DNA of 60,567 bases from assembly GCA_035531755.1 (NCBI GenBank), contig DATKSK010000036.1:1-60567 (forward strand), in the 5' to 3' direction. This DNA comes from Acidimicrobiales bacterium. Its GTDB lineage: Bacteria; Actinomycetota; Acidimicrobiia; Acidimicrobiales; UBA8190. The translations under genes and the position numbers were made by a program. Under the pieces are notes generated by a model, which was not told the DNA's origin, did no database searches, and saw nothing but the letters and a program-made list of their open reading frames with translations. This document shows positions 46,816 to 55,236 of the stretch, piece by piece; the stretch's first letter is position 1; each line of letters opens with the position of its first letter.

Positions 46816-47604
46816 GTGCCGCCGGTGACGGGTGCCGGTGCCGACGGTGATCCGGTGCCGCCGGTGACGCCGGTGCCGCCGGTGCCCTCCGGGACCCAGG
46901 TGCCACCGGGCGCGCTGCTCGTGCTGCCCGTCACCGGCATGGGAGAGGTCCGTCAGGGAGACGACATCGCCACCATGATCGCGGCACGCGTCGAGCTCGC
47001 CGACAGCGACGTCGTGGTGGTCACCCAGAAGATCGTGTCCAAGTCCGAGGGGCGCCTCGTGCCCGTCGACCCTGATGACCCCGACGACCGACTGCGGGTG
47101 ATCGAGGCGGAGTCGGTCCGCGTGCTGCGGCGCCGCGGCGACCTGGTGATCTCCGAGACGCGCCACGGGTTCGTGTGCGCCAACGCCGGCGTCGACCTCT
47201 CCAACGTCGAGCGAGGGTTCGCGGCGCTGCTGCCCGAGGACTCCGACCGCTCCGCCCGGCGCATCCGCGACGGCCTCCGGGCGGCCACGGGACGGCAGGT
47301 GGCGGTGGTGGTGTCGGACACCTTCGGCCGCCCCTGGCGCAAGGGCGTGGTGGATGTGGCCATCGGCTGCGCGGGCCTGGCGGCGGTGGTGGACCTCCGG
47401 GGGACGGCCGACGCCACCGGCCGGAGTCTCGTGGCGACCGAGGTATGCGTGGCCGACGAGGTGGCGTCGGCCGCCGAGCTCGTCATGGGCAAGGCCGCCT
47501 CGATCCCCGTCGCCGTCGTGCGCGGCGTGGAGGCCGCCTGGCTGCGGCGCGGGTCGGTGGCCGAGGAGGTCCTGCGCCCGCCCGCCGAGGACTTGTTCCG
47601 CTGA
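46816..47604 (+). CDS. cofE: F420-0:gamma-glutamyl ligase (CofE domain only)
   Basis: The protein is 262 residues. After a Pro/Val/Gly repeat start of about 30 residues come LLVLPVTGMGEVRQGDDI, VVVTQKIVSKSEGR, FVCANAGVDLSN, VVVSDTFGRPWRKG and LRGTADATGRSL, the ligase signature. It adds gamma-linked glutamates to F420-0 with GTP. The C-terminal FMN-binding nitroreductase domain found in mycobacterial FbiB is absent; reduction of dehydro-F420-0 would need a separate protein. The start is uncertain within the repeat region; the GTG at 46816 gives the longest plausible form. Confidence 0.88.
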   Translation: MPPVTGAGADGDPVPPVTPVPPVPSGTQVPPGALLVLPVTGMGEVRQGDDIATMIAARVELADSDVVVVTQKIVSKSEGRLVPVDPDDPDDRLRVIEAESVRVLRRRGDLVISETRHGFVCANAGVDLSNVERGFAALLPEDSDRSARRIRDGLRAATGRQVAVVVSDTFGRPWRKGVVDVAIGCAGLAAVVDLRGTADATGRSLVATEVCVADEVASAAELVMGKAASIPVAVVRGVEAAWLRRGSVAEEVLRPPAEDLFR

Positions 47605-47651
47605 CCCCGTGTTGCGCTGACCCGTGTTGGGCTGACCCCGTGTTGCGCTGA
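47602..47651. repeat. Tandem repeat of the cofE stop-codon region, 15-16 bp
   Basis: GCTGACCCCGTGTTGC-type units place TGA at 47602 (the real stop), 47618, 47633 and 47649. The offsets cover all three frames. Confidence 0.9.
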
Positions 47652-47654
47652 GCA

Positions 47655-47686
47655 TGCCCGGCCCCGCCGAGTCCGACGGCCGGGCA
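47655..47686. terminator. Hairpin between convergent cofE and epimerase genes
   Basis: Nine-bp stem TGCCCGGCC/GGCCGGGCA with a 14-base loop, following directly on the stop-codon repeats. Confidence 0.55.
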
Positions 47687-47704
47687 CCCTGACCGGGTCG
47701 GTGA

Positions 47705-48658
47705 TCAGGTGGCCGGGCGTCGCCGCGTGTGGTCGAGGACGGCGCCGACGCCGTCGCCCAGCGTGGTCCACGCCTGCCACCCCAGGTGGATGCCGGCGCG
47801 TTCGGGGTCCAGGACGTTGCGCCGCAGCTCTCCGGGGCGCGCCGGCGCGTGCGCCGGGGCCACGGTGGCGCCGGCGCGCTCTCCCATGACGCGCGCCAGG
47901 TCGCTCACCGACACCTCCAGGCCCGTGCCGATGTTGAGGACGAGCCCGCCGCCGCGAGTGGCGGCCCGGACGAAGGCGTCCACCACGTCGTCGACGTAGA
48001 CGAAGTCACGCGTCTGCTCCCCGTCGCCGAAGATCGTCACGGGCTCCCCGCGCAGCAGGCGGTCGGCGAAGATCGCCACCACGCCCGCCTCGCCGTGCGG
48101 GTCCTGGCGCGGGCCGTAGACGTTGGCGAGGGCGAGGGCGCAGAACTCCAGGGCGTGCAGCTCCCGGTATGCCACGAGATAGTCGATCGCCGCCATCTTC
48201 GACACCCCGTACGGCGAGAGCGGCCGGTGGGGGTGCGACTCCTTCAACGGGAGCTCGGCCGGGTCCGATTCGCCGTAGAGCGTCCCGCCGCTGGCGGCGA
48301 AGACCACACGGGCGGTGCCCGCGGCACGCGCTCCCTCGAGCACGCGCAGCGTGCCCAGGATGTTGACATCGGCGTCGAACACGGGGCGTTCGACCGACAC
48401 CCGCACGTCGGCCTGCGCGGCGAGATGGAACACCACTTCGGGGCGGCGGCGGCCGATCACCTCGACGAGCTCGTCCGACCGTACGTCGAGCTGGTGGAAA
48501 GCGAGGGCGTGCGAGGACGAGGCGCGAGCGTCGGCCAGGTTGGCGAGCGACCCGCTCGACAGGTCGTCGACGACGGCGACGCTGTGGCCCTCGGCCAGGA
48601 GGCGGTCCACGAGGTTCGACCCGATGAACCCCGCGCCGCCGGTGACCATCACCTGCAT
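47705..48658 (-). CDS. NAD-dependent sugar epimerase (GalE-like)
   Basis: The protein is 317 residues from the ATG at 48658. Motifs are VTGGAGFIGSNLVD, VVDDLSSGSL, VFHLAAQADVRVSV, ASGGTLYG, YGVSKMAAIDYL (catalytic Tyr and Lys) and LANVYGPRQDP. It fits UDP-glucose 4-epimerase-type short-chain dehydrogenases. An in-frame GTG at 48844 would add 62 residues made almost only of His, Gly, Ala and Asp, encoded by tandem repeats. I prefer the shorter form because the Rossmann fold starts at once. Confidence 0.83.
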   Translation of the reverse strand: MQVMVTGGAGFIGSNLVDRLLAEGHSVAVVDDLSSGSLANLADARASSSHALAFHQLDVRSDELVEVIGRRRPEVVFHLAAQADVRVSVERPVFDADVNILGTLRVLEGARAAGTARVVFAASGGTLYGESDPAELPLKESHPHRPLSPYGVSKMAAIDYLVAYRELHALEFCALALANVYGPRQDPHGEAGVVAIFADRLLRGEPVTIFGDGEQTRDFVYVDDVVDAFVRAATRGGGLVLNIGTGLEVSVSDLARVMGERAGATVAPAHAPARPGELRRNVLDPERAGIHLGWQAWTTLGDGVGAVLDHTRRRPAT

Positions 48659-48671
48659 CAGCGCGCTCCGA

Positions 48672-48827
48672 TCGCCGTGGGCGCCGTGGGCGCCGTGGGC
48701 GCCGTGGGCGCCGTGGGCGCCGTGGTCGCCGTGGGCGCCGTGGGCGCCGTGGGCGCCGTGGTCGCCGTGGTCGCCGTGGTCGAGTTGACCACCGTGGTCG
48801 AGTTGACCACCGTGGTCGAGTTGGCCG
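48672..48827. repeat. Twelve 9-bp units followed by three 18-bp units upstream of the epimerase
   Basis: GCCGTGGGC/GCCGTGGTC runs twelve times from 48672 to 48779, merging into three copies of an 18-bp unit (GTGGTCGAGTTGACCACC) from 48774 to 48827. On the minus strand, in frame with the epimerase, they read as HGA, HGD and GGQLDH repeats. Confidence 0.95.
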
Positions 48828-48857
48828 CGGTCGGCGCCGCCCACGTCCGGGTCCCGG

Positions 48858-48905
48858 TCACCTGGGCCCCGGTCACCTGTGTCCCGGTCACCGGCGCCCG
48901 GCTCA
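48858..48905. repeat. 15-bp tandem repeat of the nucleotidyltransferase stop codon
   Basis: TCA (TGA on the minus strand) at 48903, 48888, 48873 and 48858, exactly 15 bases apart, in units like GTCCCGGTCACCTGG. All four stops are in one frame. Confidence 0.85.
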
Positions 48906-49991
48906 CGAGGCCATCTCCGCGGGAACCCGGGCGTCGTCGAGCTGCGTCCCTGCGGCCACCATCATCCCGTCGCCGATCACCGTCACCGGCGTGAGCTCGC
49001 AGTCCCTGCCCACGGCGCAGTGCCGGCCCAGGATCGACCCGGTCACGCGGGCCCCGGCCTCCACCCTGGCCCCGGGGAGGAGCACCGAGCCCTCCACGTG
49101 CGCACCGGCCTCCACCACGCTGCCCGCGCCGATCACACTGCCGTCCACGGTGGCGCCGGCCTGCACGGTGGCGCCGTCGCCGACCAGGCTGGGCCCGCGC
49201 ACCTCACCGGCCACCTCCGGGTCATCGAGCACCCACACCCCTGCGGTGACCTCGCGGGCTCCGGGGGCGGGCACGCCGGGCCGCGTGCCGTCGAGCAGGT
49301 CGGCGTTCGCCTGCAGGTAGGCCACCGGGGTGCCGGTGTCGAGCCAGTACGCCTCGCTCGCCAGCGCGTACACGGCACCCTCCGACGCCAGTGCCGGGAA
49401 CGTCTCGCGTTCGACCGACACCCGCCGTCCGGCCGGGATGCGCTCGATGACCTCGGGCTCGAGCACGTAGGTGCCGGCGTTGATCAGGTTGGTGGGGGCG
49501 GTGCCGGGGTCGGGCTTCTCGACGAACTCGAGCACCCGGCCGTCCTCGTCGGTCGGGACCACACCGAAGCGCGAAGGGTCGGGCACCGCGGTCAGTTGGA
49601 TCGTGGCGGCCGCGCCGTGCGAGCGGTGAAAGGCGACCAGCGCGGACGTGTCGACGTCGGTCAGCACGTCGCCGTTCACCACGATGAACGTCTCGTCGAT
49701 GCCGGCGTGACGGGCCGCGAAGGCGACGGCCCCGGCGGTGTCGAGCGGTTCGGGCTCGACGGCGTAGACCAGATGCACGCCCGCCGCCTCGCCGTTCGGG
49801 TAGGCGGCGAGAAAGGCGTCGGGCTGGTACCCGAGCGACAGCACAGCCTCGTCGACCCCGTGGCGGGCCAGGTGGGCGAGGACGCGCTCGAGCATCGGGA
49901 CCTCGGCGACGGGGAGCAGCTGTTTGGGAGTCGTGTAGGTGAGCGGCCGGAGCCTGGTCCCCTCGCCACCCAGCAGGACGACGGCCTTCAC
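48903..49991 (-). CDS. NDP-sugar pyrophosphorylase (mannose-1-phosphate guanylyltransferase-like)
   Basis: The protein is 362 residues. The nucleotidyltransferase part has AVVLLGGEGTRLRPLTYTTP, KQLLPVAEVPM, VVNGDVLTDVD and EKPDPGTAPTNLINAG. The last 120 residues are a left-handed beta-helix with hexapeptide repeats (GDGATVQAGATVDGSVIGAG). This architecture matches actinobacterial GDP-mannose pyrophosphorylases and glucose-1-phosphate transferases; in mycobacteria the homologous gene lies next to wbbL, as here. The GTG overlaps the upstream stop by four bases. Confidence 0.85.
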   Translation of the reverse strand: MKAVVLLGGEGTRLRPLTYTTPKQLLPVAEVPMLERVLAHLARHGVDEAVLSLGYQPDAFLAAYPNGEAAGVHLVYAVEPEPLDTAGAVAFAARHAGIDETFIVVNGDVLTDVDTSALVAFHRSHGAAATIQLTAVPDPSRFGVVPTDEDGRVLEFVEKPDPGTAPTNLINAGTYVLEPEVIERIPAGRRVSVERETFPALASEGAVYALASEAYWLDTGTPVAYLQANADLLDGTRPGVPAPGAREVTAGVWVLDDPEVAGEVRGPSLVGDGATVQAGATVDGSVIGAGSVVEAGAHVEGSVLLPGARVEAGARVTGSILGRHCAVGRDCELTPVTVIGDGMMVAAGTQLDDARVPAEMAS

Positions 49992-50845
49992 TTCCCGCGC
50001 GTGGTGGTGGGTGAGGCCGCCGGCTTGGTCGTGGTCGTGGCGTGCGCCGAGGTGGTGGTCGTGGCGGCCGAGGTCGGCGGCGCCGTCGTGGCCACGGTGG
50101 TGGTCGTCGCCCCGGCGACGGTCGTGGGCGAGAGCGTCGGCAGTGTGGTGGACGTCGCCCCCGCCGACCCGGCCCGGTCGTTGAGCATGGCCACGATCGA
50201 CGACGGCTTGGGGATCGAGGAGCCCTGCGGGACGAAGGCGACCGTGATGAGCTGCCCGTCGGCCAGCTTCACGGCGGCGGGGTCGTGGAAGACCACCGGG
50301 TGGTTCGACCCCGGCGGGGTGAAGTACGGCCACACCTTGATCTGCAGCGACGCCTTCTGGCCGGCGTCCTTCGTCCCCGCCGCGCACGCCTGCCCGTTCT
50401 TGTACGCGGTGCCGCCGGGGAGCTTGAGGGTGGTCGCCGTCAGCGTGAGCTTGGGGTAGTGGGCCACGAAGCGGGCCAGGGTGGCGTTGTTCCCGGCGTC
50501 CGAGGCGGCGGTGGGCGATACCTGGATCACCCCGTCACCGTTGGTGCGGATGCCCGGGACCGGCGGGGTCGAGGCATTCGGGTTGGCGGGGAGGTTCACC
50601 GGCGTCGGCGGCGACCCGCACACGTCGAAGGACAGCGCCTGGTACCAGTGGGCCCCGATGGCGGGCTGCACCGCCGGGGCCGGGTGCTGGCGCTCGTAGC
50701 GGCTGTAGACGATCAGCGCCACGCCCAGCACGCAGATGAGGACGAGGCTGGCATACCACTTCACGGGCATCTGCCCGCGGTAGGTCCGGCCTCCGCCCGT
50801 GGCGCCTGCGCGCGCCACCCATTTGCCCGTATCACCCCTGGCCAT
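49988..50845 (-). CDS. Membrane-anchored extracytoplasmic protein, function unknown
   Basis: The protein is 285 residues. One membrane helix (about 29-46, WYASLVLICVLGVALIVYS) follows a short cytoplasmic part. The outer domain contains GAHWYQALSFDVCGSPP, GIRTNGDGVIQVSP and a second Cys in NGQACAAGTKD. The C-terminal 65 residues are a Thr/Ala/Pro/Ser stalk like a glycosylated or wall-spanning linker. I do not recognise the family. It lies between two envelope-glycan genes and overlaps the pyrophosphorylase by four bases, so an envelope role is likely. Confidence 0.75.
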   Translation of the reverse strand: MARGDTGKWVARAGATGGGRTYRGQMPVKWYASLVLICVLGVALIVYSRYERQHPAPAVQPAIGAHWYQALSFDVCGSPPTPVNLPANPNASTPPVPGIRTNGDGVIQVSPTAASDAGNNATLARFVAHYPKLTLTATTLKLPGGTAYKNGQACAAGTKDAGQKASLQIKVWPYFTPPGSNHPVVFHDPAAVKLADGQLITVAFVPQGSSIPKPSSIVAMLNDRAGSAGATSTTLPTLSPTTVAGATTTTVATTAPPTSAATTTTSAHATTTTKPAASPTTTRGK

Positions 50846-50860
50846 GATCGGCCCGCAACC

Positions 50861-51805
50861 CTACTCGGCCGGGCGCGGGGCACCGCGCCGCGCCGCCAGG
50901 GCCTGCCGGGCACAGGCCACTGCCAGCCGGACCGCCAGGAGCACGGCCATGGCGGGCAGGGTGGCGCGCCGCCACCCCTTCGTGGTCCGCGAGGCGAACC
51001 GCAAGACGGAGCGGTGGTGGGCGAGGAGCATCCGGTAGGGGCGGCGGGCGGTGGAGATCCCCTGCAGGTGCGTCACGACAGCGTCGGGCACGTAGGCCAC
51101 GCCCCACCCGGCCTGCCGGGCCCGCCAGCACAGGTCGGCGTCCTCCGCGTACATGAAGTACGCCTCGTCGAAGCCCCCGAGCTCGTCGAGGGCTCGCCGA
51201 CGGGCCAGGAAGCACGCGCCCGACACCCAGTCGACCTCGGTGGGGGCGTCGGGGTCGAGGTCCGCCATCCGGTAGCGGCGCGAGAAGCGGTTGGTGGGCG
51301 CCACCCCGGCGAGCAGGGCGTGCCCGACGGCGTCGACGAGCGACGGGAAGCGGCGCGCCGAGGGATAGCGCGAGCCGTCGGCCTCCAAGATGCGCGGCCC
51401 GACGACCGCGAGGGTCGGGTCCGCGGCCAGGACGCGGGCGAGCGCGACGAGCGCGCCGGGGTGCACCGCCACGTCGGGGTTCGACACGAGCACGAGCTCC
51501 GCCGTCGCCGTGGCGATGCCGCGGTTGGCGCCCGCTCCGTAACCCAGGTTGGCCCCCGTGCGGACCACGCGCACCTCGTCGTCGACCGACTCGAGCGCGG
51601 CCGGCGACCCGTCGGTCGAGGCGTTGTCGACCACGGTCACCTCGGCGACGCCCTCGGCGCGCAGCGAAGCCACGCACTCGAGCAGGGCGCGGCCGGCGTC
51701 GTGGTTGACGACCACCGCCGACACGCCGGGAGGGGCCGTCGCCTCGCCGTCGGACCCCACGTCGTGCCCGGCGCCGGGCACCGAGGGGGTCTGCGACCGC
51801 GTCAT
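50861..51805 (-). CDS. Family-2 glycosyltransferase, WbbL (rhamnosyltransferase)-like
   Basis: The protein is 314 residues. Motifs are VSAVVVNHDAGRALLECV, VVDNASTDGSP, NLGYGAGANRGIATA, LVSNPDVAVHPGAL, and the long signature VSGACFLARRRALDELGGF plus FMYAEDADLCWRARQAGW. WbbL adds L-rhamnose to N-acetylglucosaminyl-diphospho-polyprenol; the presence of rmlB, rmlD and rmlA in the window supports that donor. A C-terminal hydrophobic helix (MAVLLAVRLAVACA) may hold it at the membrane. Confidence 0.85.
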   Translation of the reverse strand: MTRSQTPSVPGAGHDVGSDGEATAPPGVSAVVVNHDAGRALLECVASLRAEGVAEVTVVDNASTDGSPAALESVDDEVRVVRTGANLGYGAGANRGIATATAELVLVSNPDVAVHPGALVALARVLAADPTLAVVGPRILEADGSRYPSARRFPSLVDAVGHALLAGVAPTNRFSRRYRMADLDPDAPTEVDWVSGACFLARRRALDELGGFDEAYFMYAEDADLCWRARQAGWGVAYVPDAVVTHLQGISTARRPYRMLLAHHRSVLRFASRTTKGWRRATLPAMAVLLAVRLAVACARQALAARRGAPRPAE

Positions 51806-51813
51806 GTCGGGGA

Positions 51814-52746
51814 TCAGACCCGGCGGACGAGCCGGTAGCGGACCAGCGTGGTGAGGGCGTGCACCCCGTCGCGCCAGGCGAATTTCGTCCCTTCGGATGG
51901 GTCGCGCCCGGTGTAGGAGACCGGCACCTCGTAGATGCGGTGCCCGCGCCGCAGGACCTTGGCCGTGATCTCGGGCTCGAAGTCGAAGCCGTCGGATTCG
52001 ATGGTGATGCCGTCGAGGACGCGGCGGTCGAAGAGCTTGTAGCAGGTCTCCATGTCCGACAGTGTCGAGCGGTACAGGACGTTGGCCGTCAGGGTCAGCA
52101 GGCGGTTGCCCAACCACTGAGTCGGTCGCATGGCGCGCCGCTCGCCGGTGAAGCGGCTCCCGTAGACGACCTCGGCCTTTCCCTTGAGGACCGGGTCGAG
52201 CAGGCGCGGCCAGTCGTCGGGGTCGTACTCGAGGTCGGCGTCCTGGATGAGCACGAGCTCGCCCCGGGCCGTCGCCACACCGGTGCGCACCGCCGCCCCC
52301 TTGCCTCGGTTGTCCTTGTGCGTCACCACCCGCACCGTGGAGTCCTGCAGCGCGGAGAGCACCTTGTCGGTCCCGTCCGTCGAGCCGTCGTCCACCACGA
52401 CCACCTCGAGCTGCAGCGGCAGGTCGACGGCGCGGATGCGGCGCAGGATCTCGGCCACGGTGTTGCGCTCGTTGTAGACGGGGACGATGACCGACAGCGT
52501 GCGGAACACCGGCGCCGCCGCCACGCTCTCCGCCGGGACCACCCGGGCCGCCACCGCCGGTGCGGGCGCGGCGGTCTCGGCGGGCGCGGCGGGCGCGGCG
52601 GTCTCGGCGGGCGCGGCGGTCTCGGCGGGCGCGACGGTCTCGGCCGGTGCGGCGGTCTCGGCCGGTGCGGCGGTCTCGGCGGGCGCGACGGCGCCCTTGC
52701 GGGTGCCGTTGTGCTTGACGCGGGCGTTCACGTCGCGGGCGCTCAC
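51814..52746 (-). CDS. Family-2 glycosyltransferase, polyprenol-phosphate sugar synthase-like
   Basis: The protein is 310 residues. After a repeat-rich N-terminus (PAETAA units, about 20-65) come LSVIVPVYNERNTVAEIL, VVVDDGSTDGTD, DNRGKGAAVRTGV, LIQDADLEYDPDDW (DxD) and YGSRFTGERRA. This is the DPM1/Ppm1 catalytic type, which makes polyprenol-phosphate-mannose or -glucose; no C-terminal membrane helices are present. The GTG at 52746 is taken because nothing closer precedes the repeats. It lies 8 bases before the WbbL-like gene. Confidence 0.86.
   Translation of the reverse strand: MSARDVNARVKHNGTRKGAVAPAETAAPAETAAPAETVAPAETAAPAETAAPAAPAETAAPAPAVAARVVPAESVAAAPVFRTLSVIVPVYNERNTVAEILRRIRAVDLPLQLEVVVVDDGSTDGTDKVLSALQDSTVRVVTHKDNRGKGAAVRTGVATARGELVLIQDADLEYDPDDWPRLLDPVLKGKAEVVYGSRFTGERRAMRPTQWLGNRLLTLTANVLYRSTLSDMETCYKLFDRRVLDGITIESDGFDFEPEITAKVLRRGHRIYEVPVSYTGRDPSEGTKFAWRDGVHALTTLVRYRLVRRV
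52567..52689. repeat. 15-bp in-frame tandem repeats coding PAETA units
   Basis: About eight imperfect copies of GCGGTCTCGGCGGGC form the N-terminal linker of the DPM-like gene, starting about 20 codons after its start codon. Confidence 0.85.
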
Positions 52747-52822
52747 CGTGCGGACCTCCGAGCCGGCCTGTCGTTGCTGCGGCGGCGGCGCACCGACCGG
52801 CGCGCCCGGCCACCTCCTCCCA

Positions 52823-53929
52823 TCATGGCCGAGGCCCGACGCCTTCCGGGGTGCCGGCGGAGAAGAATTCGGCCGTGCGTCGTAGGCCCTCCTGGAGGGT
52901 GACGACCGGCTCCCACCCGAGCTCCCGGCGGGCCACCGAGATGTCGGGCCGCCGCCGGGTGGGGTCGTCGACGGGGAGGGGCTCGTGGACCACGGGCGAG
53001 GAGGACCCCGTCAGGGCCAGCACGGCGTGGGCCAGCTCCAGCACGGTGAGCTCGGCGGGGTTGCCGATGTTGACCGGCCCGGTGAGGCCCGAGTCGAGCA
53101 GCGCCAGGATCCCGGCCACCTCGTCGTCGACGAAGCACAGGCTCCGGGTCTGCGACCCGTCGCCGTACACCGTCAGGGGACGCCCCTCGATGGCCTGGAC
53201 CAGGAAGTTCGAGACGACACGCCCGTCACCGGGCCGCAGGCGCGGGCCGTAGGTGTTGAAGATGCGGACGATCCCCACGTCGGTGCCCTTGGCCCGCCGC
53301 CAGGCCATGGTGAGCGCCTCGGCGAAGCGCTTCGCCTCGTCGTAGACGCTGCGCGGCCCCACGGGATTGACGTTGCCCCAATACGTCTCGGGCTGCGGGT
53401 GCACCGTCGGGTCGCCGTACACCTCGCTCGTCGACGCCAGGAGGAACCTCGCCCCGTGCTCGGCGGCCAACGTCAGCGCGTGCCGCGTCCCCTCGCTGCC
53501 GACGGCCAGGGTCTCCAGGGGGCGCTCGAGGTAGTCGGGCGGCGAGGCCGGGCTGGCGAAGTGCAGGACGGCGTCGACCGGGCCGGTGACGGGCAGGCCC
53601 TGGCTGACGTCCGCCACGACCAGCTCGAAGCCGGGCGTGCCATCGAGGGCGGCCACGTTGTCGACGACCCCGGTGGACAGGTCGTCGACGGCGACGACGC
53701 TGTCGCCGCGCGCCACCAGCGCCTCGCACAGGTGCGATCCCAGGAACCCGGCCCCGCCGGTGACCACCACCCGCTGCGACGTCCCGGGGCCGGGCCTCGC
53801 CGGGGCCCGTCCCGGTGCCGCGTCGCCGGCTGGTGCCGCGCCGCCGGCTGGTGCCGCGTCGCCGGCTGGTGCCGCGTCGCCGGCTGGTGCCGCGCCGCCG
53901 GCAGGCACTCGCGCTCCCGGGTCGGTCAC
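52823..53929 (-). CDS. NAD-dependent SDR, UDP-glucuronate decarboxylase (UXS)-like
   Basis: The protein is 368 residues. After a repeat-rich N-terminus come [67 protein letters not shown] (catalytic Tyr and Lys), [18 protein letters not shown] and [15 protein letters not shown]. These blocks are typical of UXS, which converts UDP-glucuronate to UDP-xylose. The gene directly follows a UDP-glucose dehydrogenase with a GTGA overlap, so the pair makes a metabolic sense: UDP-glucose to UDP-glucuronate to UDP-xylose. Confidence 0.87.
   Translation of the reverse strand: MTDPGARVPAGGAAPAGDAAPAGDAAPAGGAAPAGDAAPGRAPARPGPGTSQRVVVTGGAGFLGSHLCEALVARGDSVVAVDDLSTGVVDNVAALDGTPGFELVVADVSQGLPVTGPVDAVLHFASPASPPDYLERPLETLAVGSEGTRHALTLAAEHGARFLLASTSEVYGDPTVHPQPETYWGNVNPVGPRSVYDEAKRFAEALTMAWRRAKGTDVGIVRIFNTYGPRLRPGDGRVVSNFLVQAIEGRPLTVYGDGSQTRSLCFVDDEVAGILALLDSGLTGPVNIGNPAELTVLELAHAVLALTGSSSPVVHEPLPVDDPTRRRPDISVARRELGWEPVVTLQEGLRRTAEFFSAGTPEGVGPRP
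53815..53904. repeat. Five-copy 18-bp in-frame repeat coding [12 protein letters not shown] units
   Basis: Five copies of GTGCCGCGTCGCCGGCTG with few changes lie within the first 40 codons of the UXS-like gene, between the start codon and the Rossmann fold. Confidence 0.95.
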
Positions 53930-55236
53930 GGGCGCCCCACGCCGACGTAGGTGAAGCCCAGGCGCCGCATGGCGGCCGGGTCGAGCAGGTTGCGGGCGTC
54001 GACCACGTGCGGATCGGCGAGCAGGTCGCGGACCTTGGAGAAGTCGAGCCAGCGCAGCTCCTCCCACTCGGTCAGCACCACGACGCAGGAGGCACCCTCG
54101 CACACCGCATAGGCGTCGGGGAGGATCTCGACCGACGCGGGGAACTCGGGGATCGGGCCGTGCACGGTGGGGTCGAAGGCCCGGATGGTGGCGCCCTCGG
54201 CGACCAGCCGGCGCAGGATCTCCACGGCGGGCGAGTCGCGCCGGTCGTCGGTGCGCGCCTTGAAGGTGAGGCCCCACGCCGCCACGACCCGGCCCTGGAG
54301 CGATCCCCCCACAGCGGTGCGGATCTTGGTGGTGACCGAGGCCAGCTGGGCCTCGTTGGTCTCGATCGCCCCACGCAGCAGCGAGAACTCGTACCCCGAC
54401 TGCTCGCCGATGTAGACGAGCGCCCGGGTGTCCTTCGGGAGGCACGAGCCGCCCCAGCCGGGCCCCGGGCGCAGGTAGTCGAAGCCGATGCGGTGGTCGT
54501 AGGCCATGCCGAGCAGCACGTCGCGCACGTCCGCGCCCACGGCCTCGCACAGGTTGGACACCGCGTTCACGAAGCTCAGCTTGGTGGCCAGGAAGGCATT
54601 CGACGCGTACTTGATGGTCTCGGCGGTGGCGGCGTCGGTGACGATCATCGGGGCCTGGGTCGAGGCGAACAGCGACCCGACGCGCGCCGCCGCCGCCTGG
54701 TCGTCGGCGCCCACCACGATGCGGTCCGGGTGCAGGGCGTCGTGGATGGCGGTCCCTTCGCGCAGGAATTCGGGGTTCGACACCACGGCCACGTCGGGCC
54801 GGTCGAGCAGCTGTTCGACGAGGTGGGTCGAGCCCACCGGCACGGTGGACTTGTTGACGACGATCGCCCCGTGCTCGAGGTGCGGGCCGATCTCGACGGC
54901 CACCGACTCGAGGAAGCTCACGTCGGCGGCCCCGTCGGCGCCCTGGGGGGTAGGGACGCACAGGAAGACGAACTGCACGCCCCGTACCGCGGCCGTGGCG
55001 CCCTGCACGAACTGCAGCCGGCCCGAGTCGAGCCCGGCGCGCAGGATCTCCCCGAGGCCGTCCTCGACGATGGTGGGCTCCCCGCTCGACAGGGTCGCCA
55101 CCTTGGCGGGGTCCGACTCCCCGCACGCCACCTGGTAGCCCAGGTGCGCCAGGACGACGGCGGTGGTGAGCCCCACGTACCCGGCGCCGATGACGGCGGT
55201 GCGCACCTCGTGGGGTTCCGTGCCCTGCAGGCTCAC
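53926..55236 (-). CDS. ugd: UDP-glucose 6-dehydrogenase
   Basis: The protein is 436 residues. NAD site [17 protein letters not shown], then [37 protein letters not shown], the [19 protein letters not shown] helix and the catalytic Cys in [10 protein letters not shown]. It oxidises UDP-glucose twice to UDP-glucuronate. The GTG start overlaps the rmlD stop by four bases, and its own stop overlaps the UXS-like start by four, so three genes are translationally chained. Confidence 0.94.
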   Translation of the reverse strand: MSLQGTEPHEVRTAVIGAGYVGLTTAVVLAHLGYQVACGESDPAKVATLSSGEPTIVEDGLGEILRAGLDSGRLQFVQGATAAVRGVQFVFLCVPTPQGADGAADVSFLESVAVEIGPHLEHGAIVVNKSTVPVGSTHLVEQLLDRPDVAVVSNPEFLREGTAIHDALHPDRIVVGADDQAAAARVGSLFASTQAPMIVTDAATAETIKYASNAFLATKLSFVNAVSNLCEAVGADVRDVLLGMAYDHRIGFDYLRPGPGWGGSCLPKDTRALVYIGEQSGYEFSLLRGAIETNEAQLASVTTKIRTAVGGSLQGRVVAAWGLTFKARTDDRRDSPAVEILRRLVAEGATIRAFDPTVHGPIPEFPASVEILPDAYAVCEGASCVVVLTEWEELRWLDFSKVRDLLADPHVVDARNLLDPAAMRRLGFTYVGVGRP

